From: Hygrophila difformis
Lineage: Eukaryota; Streptophyta; Magnoliopsida; Lamiales; Acanthaceae
NCBI GenBank assembly: GCA_030278955.1
Contig: JAOANR010000010.1
Span: forward strand, 16,475,086-16,539,085
Direction of reading: 5' to 3'
DNA length: 64,000 nucleotides
This document shows, one piece after another, positions 35,106 to 46,286 of the stretch (position 1 is its first letter; each line of letters begins with the position of its first letter). The notes beneath the pieces were generated by a model, which did not search any database, was not told the DNA's origin, and worked only from the letters and a program-made list of their open reading frames with translations. A program made the position numbers and the translations under genes.

Positions 35106-37709
35106 TGTAATACCCGAGAATTTTCCAACATAAAATAAAACGATAATTAAATAAATAAATAATAAATAAAATACATACCATAAATAAATAAATGAAACCA
35201 GCAAATAAAGAAATAAATAAAGATAAGGAAATGAGAAATGAGATTTTACCTAAAAAGGAATTAAAGGAATTTAATTCAATAAAAGGATGGATAAATGGTA
35301 CACCAAAACCCGACACTAATGAACTCGAGTATTCGAGTCCAAAACATCCAATTAGGCTAAGAATAAAATTAGAGAGAAAGTATGACCCGAATATACCCCG
35401 GGAATCGGAATTCGGGAGCATAGAGGGATAGAAACCCGAAAGAGAGGCGGAAAAGCACGACGGATCGCACGACCCGCCCGGACCGAAGTCCAGGCGAAGT
35501 CGGCGCGGTGGCCGCGCGGTAAAGGAGGTTTAGCGCGCCACGACCGCGCCATCCCACAGATTCGTTTGTTGCGTGAATCTCTCGCCCGAACGCGGATTTT
35601 TCGACTTTCGGTTGAACATCTCTCGACTCCAGACCTTTAGGTCGGTTGTGGATGCCCTAGGGATTGAGAATTCTATAAATAAGCACCTTGGGAGCCCCGA
35701 ACAAGTTTACAAAACCCTAAAACATTCTATACGTTCGAAACCCTAAATCCGGAGTCGTCGGAGGCACGAAACCAAGACGAACGCTGTTGGACGAGTTTCT
35801 CTACAGATCTCCATAGTCGTGGTAAGTCTCGGTCCAATCTTTATTCAATAAACGATTCGAAAACGAATCCTAATCATCTCCTTTTTCTTTCTACACCCCC
35901 GTATCGAATCTAGATCGTAGAACCCGACGAACGGAGAGGAGAAACGGTGATCTGAAAGCCACGCCTCCGAATTGGACATTCCCGACATTCATAGACACTG
36001 TAAGTTAACCTTACATGGATTTGGGAGATTTTAAAACATTCGAAACCTAAAAGATTCAACAAGAACCACAAATCTGTCCACTTTTGTTTTCTACCGACGC
36101 AACAGATTTGGTGAATTTTTCCGACCCTTAAAACGAACTCAAACGGAAAAACTTAAAACACGAAAAACGTTCCTAAGACTTAGACCTGACCTAGCTACTG
36201 TAAAAATTTGAGAATTTTTGGAGTTGATTTGATATGTGAAAACCCATTGAAACCGAACTGTTTGATTCTAGATCTTGAAATCTTGGACAGAACTTAGGAA
36301 TGATCTTGATCTCGTTTTTGACATAGGATCTAGGCTATTTTAGATCTTTGGCCAAACATAAAAGTTGTAGATAAATGTCTTAAGATGATCCCTGTCAAAT
36401 TTCATTAAGTTTAGAGTTGAATTGATATGTTAGAATTTGAAATCTTTAAACTGTGACATGTTAAACTCGGACAGATTTCTTGTTATGCGAAAACTGGCGA
36501 TTTTGACCTACTTAGGTATCTCGGATTGAAAAAGTTAAAACACGAAAGTTGTAGATCTTAATGTTTCCGAGTCAGATCTGAAATTTTGAAATTTTTGGAA
36601 TTAAATCTGATTTTAGACGAATGTTGGAGTAAACTGTGATTTACCGAAACGAAATTTTGAAATCTTGTTGAAACATGGAATTAACCTTTAGGGTTGAAAC
36701 GAATTGAGATATTGTTTCTAAATTAATACAATGGAAGGCAGATTTTAAAAACTAAATCCCCTTACAAACTTGATAAATTAAAATTAGGGGTGAGTGCTCT
36801 GCAGGGTGCCCCCTAACGATTCACTTCGTGCCGTAATGGACGATGGTGACCCCGCGCGCTATACTTGAAATGTGATATTGCCAAAACGGCGAAACTTAGA
36901 GCCTACACTCTCGTGAATATCCGTATGGGTTTCCCGAGGCTCCGGAGTGGTACTGGGTATGGCTGATACGGCTGCGGCCGCCGGGCTACCGGCTAAACTT
37001 GTTGACATCGCGATTTTTATCGTGAAACTTTGAGATACCAAATCGGGAATGTAATGGGGATTCTAAATTAAATTAAACTAGATTAAATGATATTGTTGTC
37101 GAATTAAATTATTTAAATGCTTTATTTTAATTATGGCTATTATTTTGAACCATGTGGTATGTGCTGTTAAATGGAGCCTGAGATAAATTATGCTATTGGA
37201 TATGGATTAGATGAAACTAAATATTATGTTATTATCATGCTTTTGTTAAATTATTAAATTTATGGCTTTTAAACCCTACGATCATGCCTGTGTTAACTTA
37301 CTCAGCAATTTTGCTGACCAAAACCATTTTTATCCCTTTCTTTACAGAATATGTGGAATGAGCCTGTATGAGCACGAATCATGCATGGGGTTTTTGGGGA
37401 TTGTTATTTTGCTTTTAGATTTCGTACTCAGACTATATTATGAACGGGCCTGTTTAACCCGTGTTTTGGCCATGTCGGCCCTTTTTATATTTTCCGCTGC
37501 GATACTGTACTAAACTAAATATTTCCGCTGCGCTATGCTATTATTATTTTCGAGTTATATTGTATGGGCTATTTTGAATGCTTTAAATGTTTTTAAATAC
37601 TGCAATACCTAGCCTTGCATCTCTTTAGTAAGCTCGGAGAAACCGTGTCTTACTAGGGAGATGTGGCGGTGACATCCCGACCTGGGTGACCAAAAACCGG
37701 GGTGTTACA
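35106..37709 (+). repeat. 5' LTR of the chromovirus
   Basis: It starts TGTAATACCCGAG and ends CCGGGGTGTTACA. The TATA box TCTATAAATA lies at 35672-35681. Downstream are CCCTAAA-rich leader sequence, three leader modules (36140-36620), a GC-rich structured block (36780-36995) with one GCCGG-GCTA-CCGGC hairpin (36980-36993), and an ending shared with the solo LTR at 1419-4183. Open frames in it (37262-37513, for example) recur identically in the 3' LTR and are not genes. Confidence 0.93.
35672..35681 (+). promoter_or_regulatory. TATA box of the chromovirus 5' LTR
   Basis: TCTATAAATA in a clean LTR context; the 3' LTR copy is at 44249-44258. Transcription should start about 30 nt downstream, near 35710, placing the structured block in the RNA leader. 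Confidence 0.65.
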
Positions 37710-37711
37710 AG

Positions 37712-37725
37712 TTGGTATCAGAGCC
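37712..37725 (+). other. Primer binding site of the chromovirus (tRNA-iMet type)
   Basis: TTGGTATCAGAGCC, two bases after the 5' LTR, complementary to the 3' end of initiator tRNA-Met, as usual for Tekay-type elements. Confidence 0.9.
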
Positions 37726-37923
37726 CGGCTATTTTTAAACTATTATTTTTAAACCATTATTATTTTTAAACTACTATTAATATTTTGACTATTATTTTAA
37801 ATTTTAAAGTATTATTTCCATGGAAGAATTTTATTCTTTATTTTAAAACCCATGGAAAAATATATGGTGTATTAAATTATTATTGGGGGGAATTATCATT
37901 TGCATATGCATGTCGCATCTCTG

Positions 37924-38100
37924 CTATGAACTTAGCATCTTGGCGAAACTTGAACTTAGAATCTTGGAAACTCGAACTTAGAATCTTGGCGAAACTTGAA
38001 CTTGGAATCTTGGCGAAACTTGAACTTAGCATCTTGGCGAAACTTGAACTTAGAATCTTGGAAATCTTGGCGAATTGAACTTAGAATCTTGGCGAATATT
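37924..38100 (+). repeat. ~24-bp tandem repeat in the chromovirus 5' leader
   Basis: About seven copies of TTGAACTTAGAATCTTGGCGAAAC with small deletions, ending about 25 bp before the small ORF at 38126. Confidence 0.85.
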
Positions 38101-38125
38101 AACGTAGATCTCTTGCTTGCGCTAG

Positions 38126-38461
38126 ATGGCTAGTCAAGACATGATGCAGTTGATGATCAAGATGATGAACGCTCACCTTGACACCCAACAAACCATACAA
38201 CAAATGAAAAATCGTATGGCTCAATTGGAGGCCAATTTACATCACATGGGCAACTTGAGAGAGGCGGATCATCACCGCATAAACCAACTCGAGCGCCAAG
38301 TTCAAACCCTCACTACACAAAACTTAATACTAAAGGAATACATCGATGCCCACGGGCAAGATTTAAACACTATCTTTGACGACCTACTACCGCCGAGTTC
38401 GGAGGAGGAAGCTCCGGAGGAAGATCCTGCTACCCCACCGGGTGACGTCATGAGACACTAG
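38126..38461 (+). CDS. Small coiled-coil ORF upstream of gag (111 aa)
   Basis: An open frame from ATG 38126 to TAG 38461 lies between the PBS and gag. The protein starts MASQDMMQLMIKMMNAHL. Its middle is a Q/M/L-rich heptad pattern (IQQMKNRMAQLEANL, then HRINQLERQVQTLTTQ) that should form a coiled coil. Its C-terminus is strongly acidic and proline-rich (PPSSEEEAPEEDPATPPG). It is not part of the usual chromovirus Gag-Pol. I do not recognise a family. Composition, a clean stop and lack of internal repeats suggest real coding, but expression is unknown. It could be an accessory protein, a translational uORF or a detached Gag N-terminus; it faintly resembles the coiled-coil Gag region of the minus-strand element at 52950-53309. 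Confidence 0.5.
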   Translation: MASQDMMQLMIKMMNAHLDTQQTIQQMKNRMAQLEANLHHMGNLREADHHRINQLERQVQTLTTQNLILKEYIDAHGQDLNTIFDDLLPPSSEEEAPEEDPATPPGDVMRH

Positions 38462-38728
38462 AGATTCTATTGTTAGATATTATTTTGCTAGGAAAATATT
38501 TCTACATTTGTACTAAAATTTCTTTTGAGGAAATAAAATGCCGATTTATTTTTTTTAAATCAAAACAAAACAAAACAAGACAAAATAAAATAAAACCCCG
38601 AAGCATACGATGCTCCTCAATCCGAACAAAGCACCACGTGCTAAATTACTACACACATATACATTCATAGAAATTGCTTAGACTATATGCTAAATTCATC
38701 AGTCCTAAACTATCCTATTTGTACCAGA

Positions 38729-41700
38729 ATGGCACCCAGAGGAAGAGGAAGGACTCAAACCGCTCCCCAAACCACCACTGAAACTCCTACTGAGACACTA
38801 CCAAACGTCACTGAACCAATTCAACCTGAGATGGAACAACCCCAAGGTGCGCGGGACGCCCCCGCACCGAACAATGTGGGCGATCGTCTTAGGACGATAG
38901 AGGAAGTGTTGATTGCGCTCGGGAACGCGCAAGTCAACCAGGGTCAAGCTGCGGCGGTACCTCCGCCCCAAGCTCGCCCTAACTACCTAGCGACGGTGAA
39001 TCCCTACCAGCCGCCCCACTATGCTGGTGAGGAGGATCCAGCTAAACTGGAGGAATGGATCCGGACTTTTGACAAGCTGCTGGGAGCGGTCAAATGTCCG
39101 GAAGGAGAGAGGGTACATGTCGCTTCATACTACTTGGGAGGCGAAGCTGATGACTGGTGGCAAGCAACGCAAGCCAAACTGACTGAAGATGACGAGCCTT
39201 ACTCGTGGATGGAGATGATGGAACTACTCAGGGATCGATTCTATCCCTTGAGTACCAAAGCTGCCATGTACGAAGAATTCTTGTCACTGAAGCAAGGAAG
39301 CCAAACGGTGCAAGAATACTACACCCGCTTCAAGGAGCTGGTGAGGTTCGCACCAAGGCTAGTGCCTACTGATGCGGAGAAGGCACAGAAGTTCGAGATG
39401 GGACTGAACCTGTCTGTGCGCGAAGTGATCGCGGGGGTACACTACCCCGATTTGCAAGCCGTGTACGATCGCGCTGTAGCGGTAGCACGCGTGCAGCAGC
39501 TGAAAGGAAGGGTGAGTGGGGAGTCCAGCAGGGGTCCTCAGGACAAGAGAAGCCGAGACTCAAGAAACGAGAACAATACTGGAAGGAACGAGCAGCGCAG
39601 AGGGTCGAATAGGCCCCAACAAAACAACACGGGGAGGAGGTTCAATCAAGAAGATCCGGTACCGCCTTGCCCGCGATGTGGACGACCACATCTGGCAAGG
39701 GGATGCCCGCGACGAGGCGCTTGTTACCGATGCGGTCGAATGGGTCACGTTCGACGGGAATGTCGAACTAGGCTCGAGAACATAACGAAGAGGGACGATT
39801 TGGTCGCGGGGCAAGAACAGCCTCAAAACCAAAACGGGCGAAATGGCAATAACCAAGGGTACAGACCCTCTCAAAATAGGCCGCAAAACCAGAACCAGAA
39901 CCAACGACCTCCGCCCCCGCAGAATCAAAACCAACAGCCGAACCAGCAGCAGAACGCGAATCAGCAGGGCAACCAAGGACGCCCTGTGGGGAGGCTCAAT
40001 GTGGTAAACCAAGCGGACGTGCCTGCGCAAGGAGAAGTGATGGCAGGTACATTTCACGTTTTGAATACACCCCTTAGAGTTCTATTTGATTCTGGAGCGA
40101 GTTGCTCAATTATAGCATCAAGGATAGTGCCTGTGTTAGATCTACCTAAGTGCGAGAGAATTAGCTTAGGAATTCAATTGCCTTCTGGAGAAGTAGTGTC
40201 TTGCTCTAAACGATATAACGGAATTCCTATAGTGATAAAGAACGTAGAATTCTTCGCGAACTTGGTAGAATTTAACTTAAGAGACTTTGACATCATACTG
40301 GGGATGGATTGGCTATCCCAGTATAAAGCGGTGATCGAATGCCAAAAGCAAAAGATCACCTTGTCAAAAAGTAGGGGAAAGAGAGTTATCTTTTACTCTC
40401 AGCCCCCTAAGAAAAGTAACAAAATCGTTAGTGCACTTAAACTAAGTAACTTGATGCGTAAGGGGTATGAACTATATGCGTGCTATGTGCACAACCTTGA
40501 GGCGGAAGAGAACAAGGTTGATAGCATACCAGTGGTAAGAGAATACCCGGACGTGTTCCCTGAAGACGTTCCGGGCATGCCACCTGAGAGAGATCTTGAA
40601 TTCACCATAGATCTCATTCCGGGGACAGAGCCTGTCTCGAAAGCTCCGTACCGGATGGCACCACTGGAAATGAAGGAGTTAAAGGAACAACTCGAGGAGC
40701 TATTGGGAAAAGGCTACATAAGACCGAGTACGTCCCCTTGGGGAGCACCGGTTTTGTTTGTCAAGAAGAAAGACGGAGGATTACGTCTTTGCATAGATTA
40801 CCGAGGACTAAACCAAGTGACCATTAAGAATAAATACCCCCTACCGAGAATAGAGGATCTGTTTGATCAACTGAAGGGAGCTTCAGTATTCTCGAAGATC
40901 GATTTGCGATCTGGGTATCATCAATTGAGGATTGCCGAGAAGGACATTCCAAAGACGGCGTTTCGAACACGATATGGCCATTACGAGTTCACAGTGTTAT
41001 CCTTCGGGTTAACAAATGCTCCGGCCATGTTCATGAATCTCATGAACAACGTGTTCCGAGAATTGTTAGACCAGTGTGTCGTAGTGTTCATTGACGACAT
41101 CCTGATCTACTCGAAGAGCGAGGAGGAGCATGCGAAACACTTACATCAAGTGTTAGAAATCTTGCGAAGAAATCAGCTATACGGCAAGCTGTCGAAATGT
41201 GACTTCTGGCTGAAAGAAGTGGCATTTCTCGGACACATAGTATCCGCTGATGGAGTATCAGTGGATCCGGCAAAAGTCTCTGCCGTAACTGAATGGGCAA
41301 CTCCGAAAAGTCCAACGGAAATAAGGAGTTTCCTTGGATTAGCCGGATATTATAGACGATTTGTGAAGGACTTTTCAAGGATTGCACGTCCTTTGACCCA
41401 GCTACTGAAGAAAGGAGCAAAATACGAGTGGACCGAAGCGTGTGAGACTGCGTTTCAAGAGCTGAAGAAACGACTCACAACCACACCCGTATTAACATTA
41501 CCATCAGAGAATGGTGACTTCGAAGTATATAGCGATGCTTCGAATGAAGGTTTAGGTTGTGTTTTGATGCAAGACTCGAGAGTCGTAGCCTATGCATCAC
41601 GCCAACTAAAACCTCACGAGGAAAATTATCCGACACATGACCTGGAGTTGGCAGCGGTCGTTTTCGCTCTAAAGATATGGAGACATTATCTTTATGGGCG

Positions 41701-42973
41701 GAAGTGTCGAATGTTCACCGACCACAAGAGCTTGAAATATATATTCACTCAAAAGGAGTTGAATTTGAGACAGCGAAGGTGGTTGGAACTTATTAAAGAC
41801 TACGATTTAGAGATAGCATACCACGAGGGGAAGGCGAATGTGGTAGCCGATGCCCTAAGTCGGAAAACCCAACACGTGACAAACTCGTTGGTAATTCCGC
41901 CGGCATTGTACATGGATTTGGCAAGATTGGAGTTAGAACTTGTGCATCCTGGCACAGTGAGAGAAAAAGTCAATGCCATGGTCGTAGAAACTCCCATATT
42001 AGACGAGATTCGACTCGCTCAACCGGGCGACCCGAAACTCGAGAAGATAAAAGGGTATATTGCCGAAGGAAAGGCAATAGGATTTGCTGTCCACGAGGAT
42101 GGAAGCATCCGTTTCAAAGGTAGATGGTGTGTGCCTTTTAAATGTGCCGAGTTGAAGCAAAGGTTGATGGAGGAAGGGCACAACACGCCATATTCCGTAC
42201 ATCCCGGAGGTGACAAGCTATACAAAGATCTGAAGAAGATCTATTGGTGGCCGGGAATGAAGAGGGAAGTGGTGAACTTCGTGGCGAGATGTCTCACCTG
42301 CCAAAAGGTTAAGGCAGTGCGACATAAACCCTTAGGATTGATGCAACCACTAGAGATTCCAAGTTGGAAGTGGGATAGCATCTCAATGGACTTTGTCTCG
42401 GGATTACCCCGATCACCTAAAGGCATGAACAAGATTTGGGTGATTGTGGATAGGCTAACGAAGACAGCCATATTTATCCCAATGAAAGACACGTGGACTA
42501 TGGACCGATTGGCCCGAGCCTATATTGATAATGTGGTACGACGGCATGGAGTACCATATGATATCATTTCCGATAGAGACAGTAGATTTGTCTCTCATTT
42601 CTGGACGGAGTTACAAAAAGCTCTCGGTACTCAAATCAAAATGAGCACCGCTTTCCACCCGATGACGGATGGACAAACCGAAAGGACAATCCAAACACTA
42701 GAAGACATGCTGAGAGCATGCGTGTTGGAATTCAAAGGGAATTGGGAATCTCATTTACCCTTGATTGAGTTTTCCTATAATAATAGCTACCATGCTAGTA
42801 TCGGCATGGCACCTTTCGAGGCGTTGTATGGACGAAAGTGCCGAAGCCCCTTGAGCTGGGAAGAAAACGATAAGTCCGTGGTAGTGGGACCACAACTTAT
42901 CGAAGACATGGCTCAACAAGTCAAAGTGATTCAAGGGAAGATGAAAGCCGCTCAAGACCGTCAAAAGAGTTAG
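38729..42973 (+). CDS. Chromovirus Gag-Pol polyprotein (1414 aa before a premature stop)
   Basis: The polyprotein encodes the structural and enzymatic proteins of the retrotransposon. I chose ATG 38729 ([10 protein letters not shown]) over 38687 because the former begins the typical basic Gag start. Order by residue: Gag retrotrans_gag domain (~90-270, [22 protein letters not shown]); zinc knuckle CX2CX4HX4C ([14 protein letters not shown], from ~332) after a [13 protein letters not shown] element; Q/N-rich linker; retropepsin (LFDSGAS, catalytic D ~454); reverse transcriptase ([10 protein letters not shown] ~690, FIDDIL 787-792); RNase H (SDAS, D ~936); integrase HHCC zinc finger (~1150-1200) and D,D35E catalytic residues D1221, D1282, E1318. 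The frame ends at TAG 42971-42973 because one base is missing after RQKS; the remaining C-terminus lies in another frame. Confidence 0.95.
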   Translation: MAPRGRGRTQTAPQTTTETPTETLPNVTEPIQPEMEQPQGARDAPAPNNVGDRLRTIEEVLIALGNAQVNQGQAAAVPPPQARPNYLATVNPYQPPHYAGEEDPAKLEEWIRTFDKLLGAVKCPEGERVHVASYYLGGEADDWWQATQAKLTEDDEPYSWMEMMELLRDRFYPLSTKAAMYEEFLSLKQGSQTVQEYYTRFKELVRFAPRLVPTDAEKAQKFEMGLNLSVREVIAGVHYPDLQAVYDRAVAVARVQQLKGRVSGESSRGPQDKRSRDSRNENNTGRNEQRRGSNRPQQNNTGRRFNQEDPVPPCPRCGRPHLARGCPRRGACYRCGRMGHVRRECRTRLENITKRDDLVAGQEQPQNQNGRNGNNQGYRPSQNRPQNQNQNQRPPPPQNQNQQPNQQQNANQQGNQGRPVGRLNVVNQADVPAQGEVMAGTFHVLNTPLRVLFDSGASCSIIASRIVPVLDLPKCERISLGIQLPSGEVVSCSKRYNGIPIVIKNVEFFANLVEFNLRDFDIILGMDWLSQYKAVIECQKQKITLSKSRGKRVIFYSQPPKKSNKIVSALKLSNLMRKGYELYACYVHNLEAEENKVDSIPVVREYPDVFPEDVPGMPPERDLEFTIDLIPGTEPVSKAPYRMAPLEMKELKEQLEELLGKGYIRPSTSPWGAPVLFVKKKDGGLRLCIDYRGLNQVTIKNKYPLPRIEDLFDQLKGASVFSKIDLRSGYHQLRIAEKDIPKTAFRTRYGHYEFTVLSFGLTNAPAMFMNLMNNVFRELLDQCVVVFIDDILIYSKSEEEHAKHLHQVLEILRRNQLYGKLSKCDFWLKEVAFLGHIVSADGVSVDPAKVSAVTEWATPKSPTEIRSFLGLAGYYRRFVKDFSRIARPLTQLLKKGAKYEWTEACETAFQELKKRLTTTPVLTLPSENGDFEVYSDASNEGLGCVLMQDSRVVAYASRQLKPHEENYPTHDLELAAVVFALKIWRHYLYGRKCRMFTDHKSLKYIFTQKELNLRQRRWLELIKDYDLEIAYHEGKANVVADALSRKTQHVTNSLVIPPALYMDLARLELELVHPGTVREKVNAMVVETPILDEIRLAQPGDPKLEKIKGYIAEGKAIGFAVHEDGSIRFKGRWCVPFKCAELKQRLMEEGHNTPYSVHPGGDKLYKDLKKIYWWPGMKREVVNFVARCLTCQKVKAVRHKPLGLMQPLEIPSWKWDSISMDFVSGLPRSPKGMNKIWVIVDRLTKTAIFIPMKDTWTMDRLARAYIDNVVRRHGVPYDIISDRDSRFVSHFWTELQKALGTQIKMSTAFHPMTDGQTERTIQTLEDMLRACVLEFKGNWESHLPLIEFSYNNSYHASIGMAPFEALYGRKCRSPLSWEENDKSVVVGPQLIEDMAQQVKVIQGKMKAAQDRQKS

Positions 42974-43452
42974 CCGACGTGAGACGACGAGACCTAGAAT
43001 TTCAAGTGGGAGATAAGGTCATGCTAAAGATATCACCCATGAAGGGGGTGATGCGCTTTGGCAAACGAGGAAAGTTAAGTCCTCGATACATAGGACCTTA
43101 AGAAATTCTAGAACGAGTCGGAACTCTAGCCTACCGATTGGCTTTACCGCCACACTTAGATAGAGTTCATAATGTCTTCCATGTCTCGCAACTAAAGAAG
43201 TATGTGCCGGACCCGACACATGTACTTCAACCGGAGGTAATTGAGCTAGACGAAGATTTGACTTACGAAGAAGTCCCAGTGCGTATTCTCGATACTAAGG
43301 AACGAGTAACGAGGAACAAAACCATCAAAATGATCAAGGTTCTTTGGTCAAACCACGAAAGTGAGACGGCAACTTGGGAAGTAGAATCCGATATGAGGGA
43401 ACGATACCCGACATTGTTCCAAACCGATACCGACACAGTTATGGGGACATAA
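42974..43452 (+). pseudogene. Displaced C-terminus of Pol: integrase tail (GPY/F) and chromodomain-like end
   Basis: After the 1-bp deletion at about 42971 the reading frame continues as RRRDLEFQVGDKVMLKISP and LSPRYIGP. Then a TAA interrupts the normally conserved GPYE motif (about 43099-43101). The 43138-43452 frame carries HNVFHVSQLKKYVPDP and a chromodomain-like end (VPVRILDTKERVTRNKTI, ATWEVESDMRERYP). Chromodomains of this family steer integration into heterochromatin. The copy therefore lacks a continuous integrase C-terminus and should not be autonomous without help in trans. The stop codon at 43450-43452 lies within the PPT hairpin. Confidence 0.85.
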
Positions 43453-43475
43453 CTGCAATCTTAAGGGGGAGAGGA
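43436..43475 (+). promoter_or_regulatory. Outer PPT module of the chromovirus (not used here)
   Basis: The hairpin CAGTTATG-GGGA-CATAACTG (43436-43455) overlaps the end of pol. It is followed by CAATCTTAAGG and the purine tract GGGGGAGAGGA, then TGTCATACCCCC (43476), which looks like an LTR start. Confidence 0.8.
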
Positions 43476-43642
43476 TGTCATACCCCCTAATTTTTCGTGC
43501 ATTTTTGTAAACTTTTGAACTACGTTATGGCTTGATCCCTTTACCGGGTACGTAGGCAGCTTAGAAGTTTTAATTCTAAGTTCAGTCACAACATAATAAA
43601 ACAAACACAAGACCTTAGCACGAGACGAGAAAAGCCGAAACA
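43476..43642 (+). repeat. LTR-start-like leader between the two PPT modules
   Basis: It resembles the first ~200 bp of the solo LTR at 1419 (GAACTACGT...ATGGCTTGATCCC, then GGGTACGTAGGCAGCTTAGAA). In the solo LTR this sequence is inside the LTR; in this element it is outside, because the inner PPT was used. Confidence 0.75.
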
Positions 43643-43681
43643 CAACTTCGAGGACGAAGTTGATTCTTAAGGAGGGTAGAC
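43643..43681 (+). promoter_or_regulatory. Inner PPT module of the chromovirus (used)
   Basis: The hairpin CAACTTCG-AGGA-CGAAGTTG (43643-43662), TTCTTAAGG, the purine tract AAGGAGGGTAGAC, then the 3' LTR start TGTAATACCC at 43682. The matching 5' LTR start beside the TSD at 35106 proves this edge. Confidence 0.85.
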
Positions 43682-46281
43682 TGTAATACCCGAGAATTTT
43701 CCAACATAAAATAAAACGATAATTAAATAAATAAATAATAAATAAAATACGTACCATAAATAAATAAATGAAACCAGCAAATAAAGAAATAAATAAAGAT
43801 AAGGAAATGAGAAATGAGATTTTACCTAAAAATGAATTAAAGGAATTTAATTCAATAAAAGGATGGATAAATGGTACACCAAAACCCGACACTAATGAAC
43901 TCGAGTATTTGAGTCCAAAACATCCAATTAGGCTAAGAATAAAATTAGAGAGAAAGTATGACCCGAATATACCCCGGGAATCGGAATTCGGGAGCATAGA
44001 GGGATAGAAACCCGAAAGAGAGGCGGAAAAGCACGACGGATCGCACGACCCGCCCGGACCGAAGTCCAGGCGAAGTCGGCGCGGTGGCCGCGCGGTAAAG
44101 GAGGTTTAGCGCGCCACGACCGCGCCATCCCACAGATTCGTTTGTTGCGTGAATCTCTCGCCCGAACGCGGATTTTTCGACTTTCGGTTGAACATCTCTC
44201 GACTCCAGACCTTTAGGTCGGTTGTGGACGCCCTAGGGATTGAAAATTCTATAAATAAGCCCCTTGGGAGCCCCGAACAAGTTTACAAAACCCTAAAACA
44301 TTCTATACGTTCGAAACCCTAAATCCGGAGTCGTCGGAGGCACGAAACCAAGACGAACGCTGTTGGACGAGTTTCTCTACAGATCTCCATAGTCGTGGTA
44401 AGTCTCGGTCCAATCTTTATTCAATAAACGATTCGAAAACGAATCCTAATCATCTCCTTTTTCTTTCTACACCCCCGTATCGAATCTAGATCGTAGAACC
44501 CGACGAACGGAGAGGAGAAACGGTGATCTGGAAGCCACGCCTCCGAATTGGACATTCCCGACGTTCATAGACACTGTAAGTTAACCTTACATGGTTTTGG
44601 GAGATTTTAAAACATTCGAAACCTAAAAGATTCAACAAGAACCACAAATCTGTCCACTTTTGTTTTTCTACCGACGCAACAGATTTGGTGAATTTTTCCG
44701 ACCCTTAAAACTAACTCAAACGGAAAAACTTAAAACACGAAAAACGTTCCTAAGACTTAGACCTAGCTACTGTAAATATTTGAGAATTTTTGGAGTTGAT
44801 TTGATATGTGAAAACCCGTTGAAACCGAACTGTTTGATTTTAGATCTTGAAATCTTGGACAGAACTTAGGAATGATCTTGATCTCGTTTTTGACATAGGA
44901 TCTAGGCTATTTTAGATCTTTGGCCAAACATGAAAGTTGTAGATAAATGTCTTAAGATGATCCCTGTCAAATTTCATTAAGTTTAGAGTTGAATTGATAT
45001 GTTAGAATTTGAAATCTTTAAACTGTGACATGTTAAACTCGGACAGATTTCTTGTTATGCGAAAACTGGCGATTTTGACCTACTTAGGTATCTCGGATTG
45101 AAAAAGTTAAAACACGAAAGTTGTAGATGTTGATGTTTCCGAGTCAGATATGAAATTTTGGAATTTTTGGAATTAAATCTGATTTTAGACGAATTTTGGA
45201 GTAAACTGTGATTTACCGAAACGAAATTTTGAAATCTTGTTGAAACATGGAATTAACCTTTAGGGTTGAAACGAATTGAGATATTGTTTCTAAATTAATA
45301 CAATGGAAGGCAGATTTTAAAAACTAAATCCCCTTACAAACTTGATAAATTAAAATTAGGGGTGAGTGCTCTGCAGGGTGCCCCCTAACGATTCACTTCG
45401 TGCCGTAATGGACGATGGTGACCCCGCGCGCTATACTTAAAATGTGATATTGCCAAAACGGCGAAACTTAGAGCCTACACTCTCGTGAATATCCGTATGG
45501 GTTTCCCGAGGCTCCGGAGTGGTACTGGGTATGGCTGATACGGCTGCGGCCGCCGGGCTACCGGCTAAACTTGTTGACATCGCGATTTTTATCGTGAAAC
45601 TTTGAGATACCAAATCGGGAATGTAATGGGGATTCTAAATTAAATTAAACTAGATTAAATGATATTGTTGTCGAATTAAATTATTTAAATGCTTTATTTT
45701 AATTATGGCTATTATTTTGAACCATGTGGTATGTGCTGTTAAATGGAGCCTGAGATAAATTATGCTATTGGATATGGATTAGATGAAACTAAATATTATG
45801 TTATTATCATGCTTTTGTTAAATTATTAAATTTATGGCTTTTAAACCCTACGATCATGCCTGTGTTAACTTACTCAGCAATTTTGCTGACCAAAACCATT
45901 TTTATCCCTTTCTTTACAGAATATGTGGAATGAGCCTGTATGAGCACGAATCATGCATGGGGTTTTTGGGGATTGTTATTTTGCTTTTAGATTTCATACT
46001 CAGACTATATTATGAACGGGCCTGTTTAACCCGTGTTTTGGCCATGTCGGCCCTTTTTATATTTTCCGCTGCGATACTGTACTAAACTAAATATTTCCGC
46101 TGCGCTATGCTATTATTATTTTCGAGTTATATTGTATGGGCTATTTTGAATGCTTTAAATATTTTTAAATACTGCAATACCTAGCCTTGCATCTCTTTAG
46201 TAAGCTCGGACAAACCGTGTCTTACTAGGGAGATGTGGCGGTGACATCCCGACCTGGGTGACCAAAAACCGGGGTGTTACA
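43682..46281 (+). repeat. 3' LTR of the chromovirus
   Basis: 2600 bp, TGTAATACCCGAG to GGGGTGTTACA, followed by the GTTTT duplication. Near-identical to 35106-37709. Confidence 0.93.
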
Positions 46282-46286
46282 GTTTT

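Larger units (their letters stand above)
35106..46281 (+). mobile_element. Nearly intact Tekay-like chromovirus (Ty3/Gypsy), 11.2 kb
   Basis: It is flanked by GTTTT (35101-35105 and 46282-46286). LTRs are 35106-37709 (2604 bp) and 43682-46281 (2600 bp). Order inside: PBS, tandem repeat, small coiled-coil ORF, Gag-Pol, an unused PPT, a 206-bp LTR-start-like leader, the used PPT, 3' LTR. The LTRs differ by a few substitutions, a 5-bp deletion (TGACC near 36191) and a 1-bp insertion, so the insertion is young. The Pol C-terminus carries chromodomain-like sequence. Confidence 0.95.

Noticed and set aside
37262..37513. 83-aa open frame, repeated at 45834-46085
   Set aside because: Located at the same offset in both LTRs of the chromovirus and overlapping the U5 end; no domain.
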